Below, piece after piece: positions 31,401 to 43,100 of a DNA stretch of 64,000 bases. The position numbers were made by a program, and so were the translations under genes. The notes below the pieces were generated by a model. That model was not told the DNA's origin. It made no database searches and saw only the letters and a program-made list of their open reading frames with translations. Origin of the DNA: Acipenser ruthenus (lineage: Eukaryota; Chordata; Actinopteri; Acipenseriformes; Acipenseridae); the NCBI RefSeq assembly GCF_902713425.1, contig NC_081211.1, positions 17,113,936 through 17,177,935 of the forward strand. The letters run 5' to 3'. How positions within the stretch are numbered: the first letter of the stretch is position 1; each line of letters starts with the position of its first letter.

Positions 31401-31922
31401 TGGGAGAATGTGTCTCACAGCTGCCTCAGTAATGTCCAGAAGGATATAGCATGGAACACCGTCCACAGTGCACTCCCCACTCGAGCGTTCATGTTCAGGA
31501 GGGGACTAGCCCAAGTAGAAACATGCCCCTATGCAAAGTGCCGCAAGAGAGAAACACCAGCCCATATCTTCTGGGAGTGTGATGTGGCTGGCAGTGTCTG
31601 GCTCTCTGTCTCTGTCTTCCTAAACAGGTTTGCTGACACGGCTAAGATGACCGCTGAGACTGTGCTCTATGGGCCTGCGGGAGGAATCGATACCAGCACA
31701 GCTAAGTGCGTTTGGCGTGTCATCAATGTTGTCAAGCAGATCCTGTGGGAAGGCCGTAACGTCTGTGTCTATCACAAGCAGGAGCTAGACACTATCACCA
31801 CGACCAGAAGGGCACAAACTCTTATCAAGGACTTTGTAATTCTGGACATCCGGACCCTCGGGAAGGACAAGGCCTGCGCGGAGTGGAGGATCGCCGGACT
31901 TCAGGACGTGAAGATGGAATAA
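28479..31922 (+). CDS. LINE ORF2, endonuclease-reverse transcriptase (copy 3)
   Basis: A complete 1147 aa frame with all catalytic motifs. It has the copy 1-like residues Asp444 and Asp1071. The upstream ORF1 is truncated and there is no 5' UTR, so it is unlikely to be translated as in copy 1, yet the frame is undamaged, which points to recent amplification. Confidence 0.93.
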   Translation: MGWTQRLLFLLATLMALICVSVNVRSIRETQKRFDVLNYLANLKADLIFLQECGISSSPDYRDLKESWTLGDSFWSGSNIARADGVGILFKNPFITSRSSREVEPGRILSVDVTYNNTPLRLVNVYAPTNQNERVQFFPQLRPLLLGNVPVIVSGDFNCALRDVDRSRPRNDRSSRVLSSVISDFSLCDAGKDLVPPFTWVSSSGTSFSRIDLVLHTSSLTKTAVDTQAVFFSDHRLLQVTLQVPQTSQMGSGVWKLNTSLLDDPSIAAAYKSRLVEWTTLRDLFNSPIEWWEMVKMRTKGYFIAAGKRKAKERRAKYKYLNAALQRLSLLQLRGFPVSDEIAQTKLDLSVLCREEQRKVMHNAKVQKMEEDEKCTRFFFQKTREKRHLMSSMLDSRGRIVEDSEGVKKVVENFYRDLYNIKATDDTLIEWFLSQLEPDSVRDDEEEEKDPELTLEELTQAVKTMNTGKTPGPDGIPGEYYHLFWDTLKVHLAEVYRAVYREKRLGPSMRESVITLLHKKGEVKDLRNWRPISLLCVDYKILAKALMLRLQVHLPLVIGPDQACGVPGRSITDILMLTRDILAYSRERNHPLCLFNLDQEKAFDRVSHEYMYKVMDQMKFAPGLREWVKTIYTNISTRVLVNRHLTGKISIQSGVRQGCPLSPLLYVVCIEPLLQAIRRDTNITGFQLPGSNGVQVKTTAYMDDVSLICTNTSSVPRISNILEKYCTATGAVINKSKSEVYVSKNWQVDRELSDMYPVKKDKIKILGLIFENNSSGAQSWTAAINQVRKKIGGWSTRSLTMTGRVLITKSILFPILSYVGKIFPPDRTTKKVVDRIIHRFIWGSKMERVKRATLSKADKKGGKGVPDVVQLTRVQGLTQTIKNIQALDRKVCYMNRFYFATCLRALGLCTIDNTVPYSWDPPLYYRTLRDTIYKLGLDKAKLASWEYKAVTKYLAGSQEIEKVATFSLTQSQKIWENVSHSCLSNVQKDIAWNTVHSALPTRAFMFRRGLAQVETCPYAKCRKRETPAHIFWECDVAGSVWLSVSVFLNRFADTAKMTAETVLYGPAGGIDTSTAKCVWRVINVVKQILWEGRNVCVYHKQELDTITTTRRAQTLIKDFVILDIRTLGKDKACAEWRIAGLQDVKME

Positions 31923-32577
31923 AGGAAAAAACTGGAACCGCTAGCTCCTAGGAGCGGGACTACGGGGCACCGCTAAGCCTTTTATTTATTTTGTCATGCC
32001 AGCATTCCGCCCTTTTTAGCTGGCATGACCGTTTTTGAACGGTGCCCTGGTTTTATGTAGTCTTTTTGTTTCAGTTTTATGGACTTTTATTTGATTTATG
32101 TTGAATGTTTTATTTGATTTTGTTTTGTTTTGTTTTATGTATCTTTAAGATTTTTAATGTAAACTATTAAAAGTTACATTTTAAGTGTTTTAAAATTTTA
32201 GAATTTTAACTCACTGTTCCACACACTGTCCCTTTTCCCCTGTCCCTGTTTTAGTAATATAGTTTTATGTTCACTTTTGAACTTTTAGAGAGCACTCCCC
32301 GGCCCTCACAAGCACTGGTTTTTTATAGATGGTTCTTTTTTTCCAGTCACTTTTAAAACAGCACAGGTTTTTTTCATGTTGATTTTAATCTGTGTCTGTT
32401 TTAACCATGTACAAAGCACAATTGTCTTGGTGTTTTTAAATGTGTTTTAAATGCTTTTAAAACAAAATGTATGTCTGTATGCATGAATGTCATCTTTAAA
32501 AGAAATGTAAAATGAATGAAAAAACGAATGGGTGTAAATGTAAAAAATGTAAAATCTCAATAAAAGAGTATTTTACT

Positions 32578-32647
32578 AAAGATTTCCGTGGAGAGGAACA
32601 TTTATGAGTTTCAACTAATTTTTTGATGCCCTGCTTTGGCGGGGCTT
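32578..32647 (+). pseudogene. U5 snRNA 3' half (after copy 3)
   Basis: Matches the 3' half following copy 2, with Sm site, 3' hairpin and 3' box. It is part of the 5.84 kb tandem unit. Confidence 0.93.
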
Positions 32648-32802
32648 CCTTGTGTTGTAAAATAATAGAATTGCAGTGTGTAGTGTTGGTATGATAAATG
32701 GGCGTGCTATTCAAAGTAACATTTGTTACAGACTGCAGTCTTCTTGATCACACTAAGAAAGTGGGTGTCTTAGTTGTGTATGTATAGTAGAACCGGTTGT
32801 AC

Positions 32803-33378
32803 TATACACCGCTAAGCCTTTTATTTATTTTGTCATGCCAGCATTCCGCCCCTTTTAGCTGGCATGACCGTTTTTGAACGGTGCCCTGGTTTTATGTAGT
32901 CTTTTTGTTTCAGTTTTATGGACTCTCTTGTTTTTGATTTATTTTGAATGTTTTATTTGGTTTTGTTTTGTATTTACGTATCTAAAAGATTTTTAATGTC
33001 AACTATTAAAAGTTACATTTTAAGTATTTTAAAATTTTAGAATGTCCCCTGTCCCTGTTTTAGATCTAGGTTTATGTTCACTTTTTTAGAGAGCACTCCC
33101 CGGCCCTCACAAGCACTGGTTTTTTATAGATGGTTCTTTTTTTCCAGTCACTTTTAAAACAGCACAGGTTTTTTTCATGTTGATTTTAATCTGTGTCTGT
33201 TTTAACCATGTACAAAGCACAATTGTCTTGGTGTTTTTAAATGTATTTTAAATGCTTTTAAAACAAAATGTATGTCTGTATGCATGAATGTCATCTTTAA
33301 AAGAAATGTAAAATGAATGAAAAAACGAATGGGTGTAAATGTAAAAAATGTAAAATCTCAATAAAAGAGTATTTTACT
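32803..33378 (+). mobile_element. LINE 3' tail fragment (solo tail 4)
   Basis: The array-unit counterpart of the tail at 26963-27538, with the same ends and the same internal deletion. Confidence 0.9.
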
Positions 33379-33394
33379 AAAGATTTCTGGCGCT

Positions 33395-34313
33395 GAGTAG
33401 GGCCCTCTCAGCGCCAGCACTCCCCCTCGGCTCTCGTTATGACGCCATAAGGATTGAGTCCGTGGGGGAGGAAAGCGAAAGCGACAGTGAAAGTGAGAGT
33501 GAGAAGGAGGGGAAGGGAGTGAAGAACCAGCAGAGGGTGGGGAAAAGAAAGGGTAGAGACGAGGGGGGGAAAAGAAAGAAGATCAGGATCAAAGACAGCA
33601 AGTTGCAGGTGGCCCCCATAGATCCAAAACCAGCTAATGTCCACACAAAGTCCCCAGTCTTGCCCTCGCAGGCAGAGACGGAGGCGAGTGGGACGGCTAC
33701 ACTGCCGCCTAGTGGGCAGGTAGCAGCCAGCCAGGGCATCCCCAGCCAGCCTTCCCAGTCGTTGGCACAAACCCTAGCACACCTCGCAGAAGAGGTGTTC
33801 ACTAATGCACCGAGGGAGAGGTCGGGGTCAACACCTTCCCTGACCAGCAGTACCTCGGTAGCAATGACCCTCTTCAAGCGAAGGGCCTCCCTTCAAAGCA
33901 TCCTTGACCCCCTCCCTTGTATGGGCAAAACCAGGGGCCCCCTAGAGGTCCTCCTAGATACAGCACTGGAGGACATGGGAATACCCCTGGACGCGGTAAG
34001 CCAGAAGTCTGCTAACAGCTCCAATTCAACAGACGGTAACAGCCAAAGAATGCTGTCTGTCATAACCCCCCCCCAGGACAAAGCTGACCCACACGTTCCG
34101 AGGGGCCCTGAGCAAGTTCCACCAGACTTACCTTGTGGGGAGTTGAATAGCCCCAACAACTCCACGTACTGTGCATATAAAGACGGTGCCTTCTTGGACG
34201 AGGCAGCAGTGAGTACCTTCTCAGGGGTGATGGGAGTTGCAAATAAGCCCAAGCCCCCTCGAAGCAAGCGTAGAGCTAAGAGTAGGAAGAGTGTCCCGAC
34301 CTCCCAATCATAG
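33395..34313 (+). pseudogene. LINE ORF1, C-terminal fragment (copy 4)
   Basis: Open C-terminal fragment lacking the zinc knuckles, with the Phe of GAFLDEAA as in copies 1 and 2. Confidence 0.88.
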
Positions 34314-34318
34314 TCGCT

Positions 34319-37300
34319 ATGGGGTGGACGCAGCGACTCCTTTTCTTGTTAGCTACCCTGATGGCCCTGATATGTGTGTCTGTTAATGTCAGGAGCATCA
34401 GGGAGACACAAAAAAGATTTGATGTATTAAACTATCTAGCTAACTTGAAAGCAGATCTCATCTTTCTGCAGGAGTGTGGTATTTCGTCGAGCCCTGATTA
34501 TAGGGACCTGAAGGAGAGTTGGACCCTGGGGGACTCCTTCTGGTCGGGCTCCAACATAGCCAGAGCCGACGGAGTAGGTATCCTGTTTAAAAACCCATTT
34601 ATTACCTCCCGCAGCAGCAGGGAGGTAGAACCTGGTAGAATTCTGAGTGTGGATGTGACATACAACAACACTCCCCTCAGACTGGTCAATGTCTACGCAC
34701 CCACTAACCAAAACGAAAGAGTTCAATTTTTTCCACAGCTGCGTCCACTCCTGCTGGGGAACGTACCCGTCATCGTGTCAGGTGACTTCAATTGTGCTCT
34801 GAGGGACGTAGACCGGAGCAGGCCACGCAACGACCGCTCTAGTAGAGTTTTGTCCTCCGTAATATCTGATTTCTCCCTGTGTGATGCAGGTAAGGACCTG
34901 GTGCCTCCCTTTACCTGGGTGAGCTCATCTGGGACCTCCTTCTCCCGTATAGATCTCGTCCTGCATACCAGCTCCCTTACGAAGACGGCAGTAGACACCC
35001 AGGCCGTCTTCTTCTCTGACCATAGGCTCCTGCAGGTAACATTGCAGGTCCCTCAGACCTCCCAGATGGGGTCAGGGGTCTGGAAATTAAACACCTCCTT
35101 ACTCGATGACCCCTCCATAGCTGCAGCCTATAAGAGCAGGCTTGTTGAGTGGACCACTTTGCGTGACCTATTCAACTCCCCTATAGAGTGGTGGGAGATG
35201 GTCAAAATGAGAACTAAGGGTTATTTCATAGCAGCAGGCAAGAGGAAAGCAAAAGAAAGGAGGGCCAAATATAAATACCTGAATGCTGCCCTCCAGCGTC
35301 TGAGCCTGCTTCAGCTTCGGGGGTTCCCTGTAAGCGACGAGATAGCCCAGACCAAGCTAGATCTTTCAGTGCTTTGTAGGGAGGAACAACGAAAGGTCAT
35401 GCACAATGCAAAAGTGCAAAAAATGGAGGAAGACGAAAAGTGTACTCGCTTCTTCTTCCAGAAAACGAGGGAGAAGCGGCACTTGATGTCCTCCATGCTC
35501 GACAGCAGGGGGAGGATAGTAGAGGATAGTGAGGGAGTGAAAAAAGTGGTAGAGAACTTCTATAGGGACCTGTATAACATCAAAGCTACAGATGACACCC
35601 TGATAGAGTGGTTCCTGAGCCAGTTGGAGCCTGACTCAGTGCGGGACGAGGAGGAGGAGGAGAAGGACCCAGAACTCACGCTGGAGGAGCTCACCCAGGC
35701 GGTTAAGACCATGAACACCGGTAAGACGCCAGGTCCAGATGGCATCCCGGGTGAGTATTACCATCTTTTTTGGGACACGCTAAAAGTCCATTTAGCGGAG
35801 GTCTACAGAGCGGTCTACAGGGAGAAGCGGTTGGGCCCTTCTATGCGGGAGAGTGTAATTACTCTCCTTCATAAGAAAGGGGAAGTTAAAGATCTACGGA
35901 ATTGGCGCCCAATCAGCCTCCTTTGCGTGGATTACAAGATACTAGCCAAAGCTCTGATGCTCCGGCTACAAGTACACCTCCCTTTGGTCATTGGCCCCGA
36001 CCAGGCTTGTGGCGTCCCAGGGAGGTCCATCACGGATATTTTAATGTTAACAAGGGACATTCTGGCTTATTCTAGAGAACGGAACCATCCCCTCTGCCTG
36101 TTCAACCTTGACCAGGAGAAGGCGTTCGATAGGGTAAGCCATGAATATATGTACAAAGTGATGGACCAGATGAAATTCGCTCCTGGACTTAGGGAGTGGG
36201 TTAAAACCATATATACAAACATTAGTACCCGAGTCTTGGTGAACAGGCACCTGACTGGTAAAATATCTATCCAGTCAGGGGTCAGACAGGGTTGCCCACT
36301 ATCCCCACTGCTATATGTCGTGTGCATTGAACCCCTCCTGCAGGCAATTCGTAGGGATACCAATATAACTGGTTTCCAGCTGCCTGGATCCAACGGGGTC
36401 CAGGTCAAAACAACAGCATATATGGACGATGTGTCACTCATTTGCACCAACACATCATCGGTACCTCGGATTAGTAATATCCTTGAGAAGTACTGCACGG
36501 CGACCGGGGCAGTGATTAATAAGTCCAAGAGCGAAGTCTACGTGTCTAAAAATTGGCAGGTAGATAGGGAACTGTCGGACATGTACCCTGTCAAAAAGGA
36601 CAAAATCAAGATTCTGGGCCTCATTTTCGAGAACAATAGCTCGGGGGCCCAGAGCTGGACGGCGGCCATTAACCAGGTCCGTAAAAAGATTGGCGGATGG
36701 AGCACAAGATCCTTAACAATGACGGGTAGAGTATTAATAACCAAGTCTATACTGTTCCCCATCCTCTCTTATGTAGGAAAAATCTTTCCCCCAGACAGGA
36801 CCACCAAAAAAGTGGTGGACCGCATTATCCACCGCTTTATCTGGGGCAGCAAGATGGAGAGGGTAAAGCGAGCCACTCTGAGTAAAGCCGACAAGAAGGG
36901 AGGTAAGGGGGTCCCGGACGTTGTGCAGCTCACCCGAGTGCAGGGGCTCACGCAAACTATCAAGAACATCCAGGCCCTGGACAGGAAGGTATGTTACATG
37001 AATCGTTTCTATTTTGCCACCTGTCTCAGGGCCTTGGGCCTCTGCACTATTGATAACACCGTGCCGTACTCCTGGGACCCCCCATTGTATTATAGAACCT
37101 TAAGGGACACTATATATAAATTGGGCTTAGATAAAGCAAAATTGGCCTCCTGGGAATACAAGGCTGTAACTAAATATCTTGCCGGTTCCCAGGAAATTGA
37201 AAAAGTAGCTACTTTCTCCCTCACCCAAAGCCAAAAAATCTGGGAGAATGTGTCTCACAGCTGCCTCAGTAATGTCCAGAAGGATATAGCATGGAACACC

Positions 37301-37762
37301 GTCCACAGTGCACTCCCCACTCGAGCGTTCATGTTCAGGAGGGGACTAGCCCAAGTAGAAACATGCCCCTATGCAAAGTGCCGCAAGAGAGAAACACCAG
37401 CCCATATCTTCTGGGAGTGTGATGTGGCTGGCAGTGTCTGGCTCTCTGTCTCTGTCTTCCTAAACAGGTTTGCTGACACGGCCAAGATGACCGCTGAGAC
37501 TGTGCTCTATGGGCCTGCGGGAGGAATCGATACCAGCACAGCCAAGTGCGTTTGGCGTGTCATCAATGTTGTCAAGCAGATCCTGTGGGAAGGCCGTAAC
37601 GTCTGTGTCTATCACAAGCAGGAGCTAGACACTATCACCACGACCAGAAGGGCACAAACTCTTATCAAGGACTTTGTAATTCTGGACATCCGGACCCTCG
37701 GGAAGGACAAGGCCTGCGCGGAGTGGAGGATCGTCGGACTTCAGGACGTGAAGATGGAATAA
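34319..37762 (+). CDS. LINE ORF2, endonuclease-reverse transcriptase (copy 4)
   Basis: Complete 1147 aa frame with all endonuclease and RT motifs. Marker residues are Glu444 and Asp1071, a combination not seen in copies 1-3, plus an Ala to Val change near the C-terminus. This mixture suggests exchange among array units. As in copy 3, there is no 5' UTR. Confidence 0.93.
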   Translation: MGWTQRLLFLLATLMALICVSVNVRSIRETQKRFDVLNYLANLKADLIFLQECGISSSPDYRDLKESWTLGDSFWSGSNIARADGVGILFKNPFITSRSSREVEPGRILSVDVTYNNTPLRLVNVYAPTNQNERVQFFPQLRPLLLGNVPVIVSGDFNCALRDVDRSRPRNDRSSRVLSSVISDFSLCDAGKDLVPPFTWVSSSGTSFSRIDLVLHTSSLTKTAVDTQAVFFSDHRLLQVTLQVPQTSQMGSGVWKLNTSLLDDPSIAAAYKSRLVEWTTLRDLFNSPIEWWEMVKMRTKGYFIAAGKRKAKERRAKYKYLNAALQRLSLLQLRGFPVSDEIAQTKLDLSVLCREEQRKVMHNAKVQKMEEDEKCTRFFFQKTREKRHLMSSMLDSRGRIVEDSEGVKKVVENFYRDLYNIKATDDTLIEWFLSQLEPDSVRDEEEEEKDPELTLEELTQAVKTMNTGKTPGPDGIPGEYYHLFWDTLKVHLAEVYRAVYREKRLGPSMRESVITLLHKKGEVKDLRNWRPISLLCVDYKILAKALMLRLQVHLPLVIGPDQACGVPGRSITDILMLTRDILAYSRERNHPLCLFNLDQEKAFDRVSHEYMYKVMDQMKFAPGLREWVKTIYTNISTRVLVNRHLTGKISIQSGVRQGCPLSPLLYVVCIEPLLQAIRRDTNITGFQLPGSNGVQVKTTAYMDDVSLICTNTSSVPRISNILEKYCTATGAVINKSKSEVYVSKNWQVDRELSDMYPVKKDKIKILGLIFENNSSGAQSWTAAINQVRKKIGGWSTRSLTMTGRVLITKSILFPILSYVGKIFPPDRTTKKVVDRIIHRFIWGSKMERVKRATLSKADKKGGKGVPDVVQLTRVQGLTQTIKNIQALDRKVCYMNRFYFATCLRALGLCTIDNTVPYSWDPPLYYRTLRDTIYKLGLDKAKLASWEYKAVTKYLAGSQEIEKVATFSLTQSQKIWENVSHSCLSNVQKDIAWNTVHSALPTRAFMFRRGLAQVETCPYAKCRKRETPAHIFWECDVAGSVWLSVSVFLNRFADTAKMTAETVLYGPAGGIDTSTAKCVWRVINVVKQILWEGRNVCVYHKQELDTITTTRRAQTLIKDFVILDIRTLGKDKACAEWRIVGLQDVKME

Positions 37763-38417
37763 AGGAAAAAACTGGAACCGCTAGCTCCTAGGAGCGGGAC
37801 TACGGGGCACCGCTAAGCCTTTTATTTATTTTGTCATGCCAGCATTCCGCCCTTTTTAGCTGGCATGACCGTTTTTGAACGGTGCCCTGGTTTTATGTAG
37901 TCTTTTTGTTTCAGTTTTATGGACTTTTATTTGATTTATGTTGAATGTTTTATTTGATTTTGTTTTGTTTTGTTTTATGTATCTTTAAGATTTTTAATGT
38001 AAACTATTAAAAGTTACATTTTAAGTGTTTTAAAATTTTAGAATTTTAACTCACTGTTCCACACACTGTCCCTTTTCCCCTGTCCCTGTTTTAGTAATAT
38101 AGTTTTATGTTCACTTTTGAACTTTTAGAGAGCACTCCCCGGCCCTCACAAGCACTGGTTTTTTATAGATGGTTCTTTTTTTCCAGTCACTTTTAAAACA
38201 GCACAGGTTTTTTTCATGTTGATTTTAATCTGTGTCTGTTTTAACCATGTACAAAGCACAATTGTCTTGGTGTTTTTAAATGTGTTTTAAATGCTTTTAA
38301 AACAAAATGTATGTCTGTATGCATGAATGTCATCTTTAAAAGAAATGTAAAATGAATGAAAAAACGAATGGGTGTAAATGTAAAAAATGTAAAATCTCAA
38401 TAAAAGAGTATTTTACT

Positions 38418-38487
38418 AAAGATTTCCGTGGAGAGGAACATTTATGAGTTTCAACTAATTTTTTGATGCCCTGCTTTGGCGGGGCTT
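38418..38487 (+). pseudogene. U5 snRNA 3' half (after copy 4)
   Basis: Same extent as the other array copies, with Sm site, 3' hairpin and 3' box. Confidence 0.93.
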
Positions 38488-38642
38488 CCTTGTGTTGTAA
38501 AATAATAGAATTGCAGTGTGTAGTGTTGGTATGATAAATGGGCGTGCTATTCAAAGTAACATTTGTTACAGACTGCAGTCTTCTTGATCACACTAAGAAA
38601 GTGGGTGTCTTAGTTGTGTATGTATAGTAGAACCGGTTGTAC

Positions 38643-39218
38643 TATACACCGCTAAGCCTTTTATTTATTTTGTCATGCCAGCATTCCGCCCCTTTTAGCT
38701 GGCATGACCGTTTTTGAACGGTGCCCTGGTTTTATGTAGTCTTTTTGTTTCAGTTTTATGGACTCTCTTGTTTTTGATTTATTTTGAATGTTTTATTTGG
38801 TTTTGTTTTGTATTTACGTATCTAAAAGATTTTTAATGTCAACTATTAAAAGTTACATTTTAAGTATTTTAAAATTTTAGAATGTCCCCTGTCCCTGTTT
38901 TAGATCTAGGTTTATGTTCACTTTTTTAGAGAGCACTCCCCGGCCCTCACAAGCACTGGTTTTTTATAGATGGTTCTTTTTTTCCAGTCACTTTTAAAAC
39001 AGCACAGGTTTTTTTCATGTTGATTTTAATCTGTGTCTGTTTTAACCATGTACAAAGCACAATTGTCTTGGTGTTTTTAAATGTATTTTAAATGCTTTTA
39101 AAACAAAATGTATGTCTGTATGCATGAATGTCATCTTTAAAAGAAATGTAAAATGAATGAAAAAACGAATGGGTGTAAATGTAAAAAATGTAAAATCTCA
39201 ATAAAAGAGTATTTTACT
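38643..39218 (+). mobile_element. LINE 3' tail fragment (solo tail 5)
   Basis: Array-unit counterpart of solo tails 3 and 4, with identical ends. Confidence 0.9.
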
Positions 39219-39234
39219 AAAGATTTCTGGCGCT

Positions 39235-40153
39235 GAGTAGGGCCCTCTCAGCGCCAGCACTCCCCCTCGGCTCTCGTTATGACGCCATAAGGATTGAGTC
39301 CGTGGGGGAGGAAAGCGAAAGCGACAGTGAAAGTGAGAGTGAGAAGGAGGGGAAGGGAGTGAAGAACCAGCAGAGGGTGGGGAAAAGAAAGGGTAGAGAC
39401 TTGGGGGGGAAAAGAAAGAAGATCAGGATCAAAGACAGCAAGTTGCAGGTGGCCCCCATAGATCCAAAACCAGCTAATGTCCACACAAAGTCCCCAGTCT
39501 TGCCCTCGCAGGCAGAGACGGAGGCGAGTGGGACGGCTACACTGCCGCCTAGTGGGCAGGTAGCAGCCAGCCAGGGCATCCCCAGCCAGCCTTCCCAGTC
39601 GTTGGCACAAACCCTAGCACACCTCGCAGAAGAGGTGTTCACTAATGCACCGAGGGAGAGGTCGGGGTCAACACCTTCCCTGACCAGCAGTACCTCGGTA
39701 GCAATGACCCTCTTCAAGCGAAGGGCCTCCCTTCAAAGCATCCTTGACCCCCTCCCTTGTATGGGCAAAACCAGGGGCCCCCTAGAGGTCCTCCTAGATA
39801 CAGCACTGGAGGACATGGGAATACCCCTGGACGCGGTAAGCCAGAAGTCTGCTAACAGCTCCAATTCAACAGACGGTAACAGCCAAAGAATGCTGTCTGT
39901 CATAACCCCCCCCCAGGACAAAGCTGACCCACACGTTCCGAGGGGCCCTGAGCAAGTTCCACCAGACTTACCTTGTGGGGAGTTGAATAGCCCCAACAAC
40001 TCCACGTACTGTGCATATAAAGACGGTGCCTTCTTGGACGAGGCAGCAGTGAGTACCTTCTCAGGGGTGATGGGAGTTGCAAATAAGCCCAAGCCCCCTC
40101 GAAGCAAGCGTAGAGCTAAGAGTAGGAAGAGTGTCCCGACCTCCCAATCATAG
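39235..40153 (+). pseudogene. LINE ORF1, C-terminal fragment (copy 5)
   Basis: Open C-terminal fragment as in copies 3 and 4, with an Asp-Glu to Asp-Leu change in the basic segment (GRDLGGKRKK). Confidence 0.88.
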
Positions 40154-40158
40154 TCGCT

Positions 40159-43100
40159 ATGGGGTGGACGCAGCGACTCCTTTTCTTGTTAGCTACCCTG
40201 ATGGCCCTGATATGTGTGTCTGTTAATGTCAGGAGCATCAGGGAGACACAAAAAAGATTTGATGTACTAAACTATCTAGCTAACTTGAAAGCAGATCTCA
40301 TCTTTCTGCAGGAGTGTGGTATTTCGTCGAGCCCTGATTATAGGGACCTGAAGGAGAGTTGGACCCTGGGGGACTCCTTCTGGTCGGGCTCCAACATAGC
40401 CAGAGCCGACGGAGTAGGTATCCTGTTTAAAAACCCATTTATTACCTCCCGCAGCAGCAGGGAGGTAGAACCTGGTAGAATTCTGAGCGTGGATGTGACA
40501 TACAACAACACTCCCCTCAGACTGGTCAATGTCTACGCACCCACTAACCAAAACGAAAGAGTTCAATTTTTTCCACAGCTGCGTCCACTCCTGCTGGGGA
40601 ACGTACCCGTCATCGTGTCAGGTGACTTCAATTGTGCTCTGAGGGACGTAGACCGGAGCAGGCCACGCAACGACCGCTCTAGTAGAGTTTTGTCCTCCGT
40701 AATATCTGATTTCTCCCTGTGTGATGCAGGTAAGGACCTGGTGCCTCCCTTTACCTGGGTGAGCTCATCTGGGACCTCCTTCTCCCGTATAGATCTCGTC
40801 CTGCATACCAGCTCCCTTACGAAGACGGCAGTAGACACCCAGGCCGTCTTCTTCTCTGACCATAGGCTCCTGCAGGTAACATTGCAGGTCCCTCAGACCT
40901 CCCAGATGGGGTCAGGGGTCTGGAAATTAAACACCTCCTTACTCGATGACCCCTCCATAGCTGCAGCCTATAAGAGCAGGCTTGTTGAGTGGACCACTTT
41001 GCGTGACCTATTCAACTCCCCTATAGAGTGGTGGGAGATGGTCAAAATGAGAACTAAGGGTTATTTCATAGCAGCAGGCAAGAGGAAAGCAAAAGAAAGG
41101 AGGGCCAAATATAAATACCTGAATGCTGCCCTCCAGCGTCTGAGCCTGCTTCAGCTTCGGGGGTTCCCTGTAAGCGACGAGATAGCCCAGACCAAGCTAG
41201 ATCTTTCAGTGCTTTGTAGGGAGGAACAACGAAAGGTCATGCACAATGCAAAAGTGCAAAAAATGGAGGAAGACGAAAAGTGTACTCGCTTCTTCTTCCA
41301 GAAAACGAGGGAGAAGCGGCACTTGATGTCCTCCATGCTCGACAGCAGGGGGAGGATAGTAGAGGATAGTGAGGGAGTGAAAAAAGTGGTAGAGAACTTC
41401 TATAGGGACCTGTATAACATCAAAGCTACAGATGACACCCTGATAGAGTGGTTCCTGAGCCAGTTGGAGCCTGACTCAGTGCGGGACGAGGAGGAGGAGG
41501 AGAAGGACCCAGAACTCACGCTGGAGGAGCTCACCCAGGCGGTTAAGACCATGAACACCGGTAAGACGCCAGGTCCAGATGGCATCCCGGGTGAGTATTA
41601 CCATCTTTTTTGGGACACGCTAAAAGTCCATTTAGCGGAGGTCTACAGAGCGGTCTACAGGGAGAAGCGGTTGGGCCCTTCTATGCGGGAGAGTGTAATT
41701 ACTCTCCTTCATAAGAAAGGGGAAGTTAAAGATCTACGGAATTGGCGCCCAATCAGCCTCCTTTGCGTGGATTACAAGATACTAGCCAAAGCTCTGATGC
41801 TCCGGCTACAAGTACACCTCCCTTTGGTCATTGGCCCCGACCAGGCTTGTGGCGTCCCAGGGAGGTCCATCACGGATATTTTAATGTTAACAAGGGACAT
41901 TCTGGCTTATTCTAGAGAACGGAACCATCCCCTCTGCCTGTTCAACCTTGACCAGGAGAAGGCGTTCGATAGGGTAAGCCATGAATATATGTACAAAGTG
42001 ATGGACCAGATGAAATTCGCTCCTGGACTTAGGGAGTGGGTTAAAACCATATATACAAACATTAGTACCCGAGTCTTGGTGAACAGGCACCTGACTGGTA
42101 AAATATCTATCCAGTCAGGGGTCAGACAGGGTTGCCCACTATCCCCACTGCTATATGTCGTGTGCATTGAACCCCTCCTGCAGGCAATTCGTAGGGATAC
42201 CAATATAACTGGTTTCCAGCTGCCTGGATCCAACGGGGTCCAGGTCAAAACAACAGCATATATGGACGATGTGTCACTCATTTGCACCAACACATCGTCG
42301 GTACCTCGGATTAGTAATATCCTTGAGAAGTACTGCACGGCGACCGGGGCAGTGATTAATAAGTCCAAGAGCGAAGTCTACGTGTCTAAAAATTGGCAGG
42401 TAGATAGGGAACTGTCGGACATGTACCCTGTCAAAAAGGACAAAATCAAGATTCTGGGCCTCATTTTCGAGAACAATAGCTCGGGGGCCCAGAGCTGGAC
42501 GGCGGCCATTAACCAGGTCCGTAAAAAGATTGGCGGATGGAGCACAAGATCCTTAACAATGACGGGTAGAGTATTAATAACCAAGTCTATACTGTTCCCC
42601 ATCCTCTCTTATGTAGGAAAAATCTTTCCCCCAGACAGGACCACCAAAAAAGTGGTGGACCGCATTATCCACCGCTTTATCTGGGGCAGCAAGATGGAGA
42701 GGGTAAAGCGAGCCACCCTGAGTAAAGCCGACAAGAAGGGAGGTAAGGGGGTCCCGGACGTTGTGCAGCTCACCCGAGTGCAGGGGCTCACGCAAACTAT
42801 CAAGAACATCCAGGCCCTGGACAGGAAGGTATGTTACATGAATCGTTTCTATTTTGCCACCTGTCTCAGGGCCTTGGGCCTCTGCACTATTGATAACACC
42901 GTGCCGTACTCCTGGGACCCCCCATTGTATTATAGAACCTTAAGGGACACTATATATAAATTGGGCTTAGATAAAGCAAAATTGGCCTCCTGGGAATACA
43001 AGGCTGTAACTAAATATCTTGCCGGTTCCCAGGAAATTGAAAAAGTAGCTACTTTCTCCCTCACCCAAAGCCAAAAAATCTGGGAGAATGTGTCTCACAG

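Larger units (their letters stand above)
27548..32577 (+). mobile_element. Tx1-like LINE, copy 3, 5'-truncated in ORF1
   Basis: It starts with the filler TGGCG and then ORF1 sequence from about residue 343. It contains the rest of ORF1, a complete ORF2 and the 3' UTR, and ends at the U5 junction. It lacks the 5' UTR and therefore the presumed internal promoter. The 5' side carries AAAGATTTC of U5, which also follows the 3' end, consistent with a target duplication. Confidence 0.9.
33388..38417 (+). mobile_element. Tx1-like LINE, copy 4, 5'-truncated in ORF1
   Basis: Same boundaries and same 5' filler as copy 3, one array unit further on. ORF1 fragment, complete ORF2 and 3' UTR, ending at the U5 3' half. 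Confidence 0.9.
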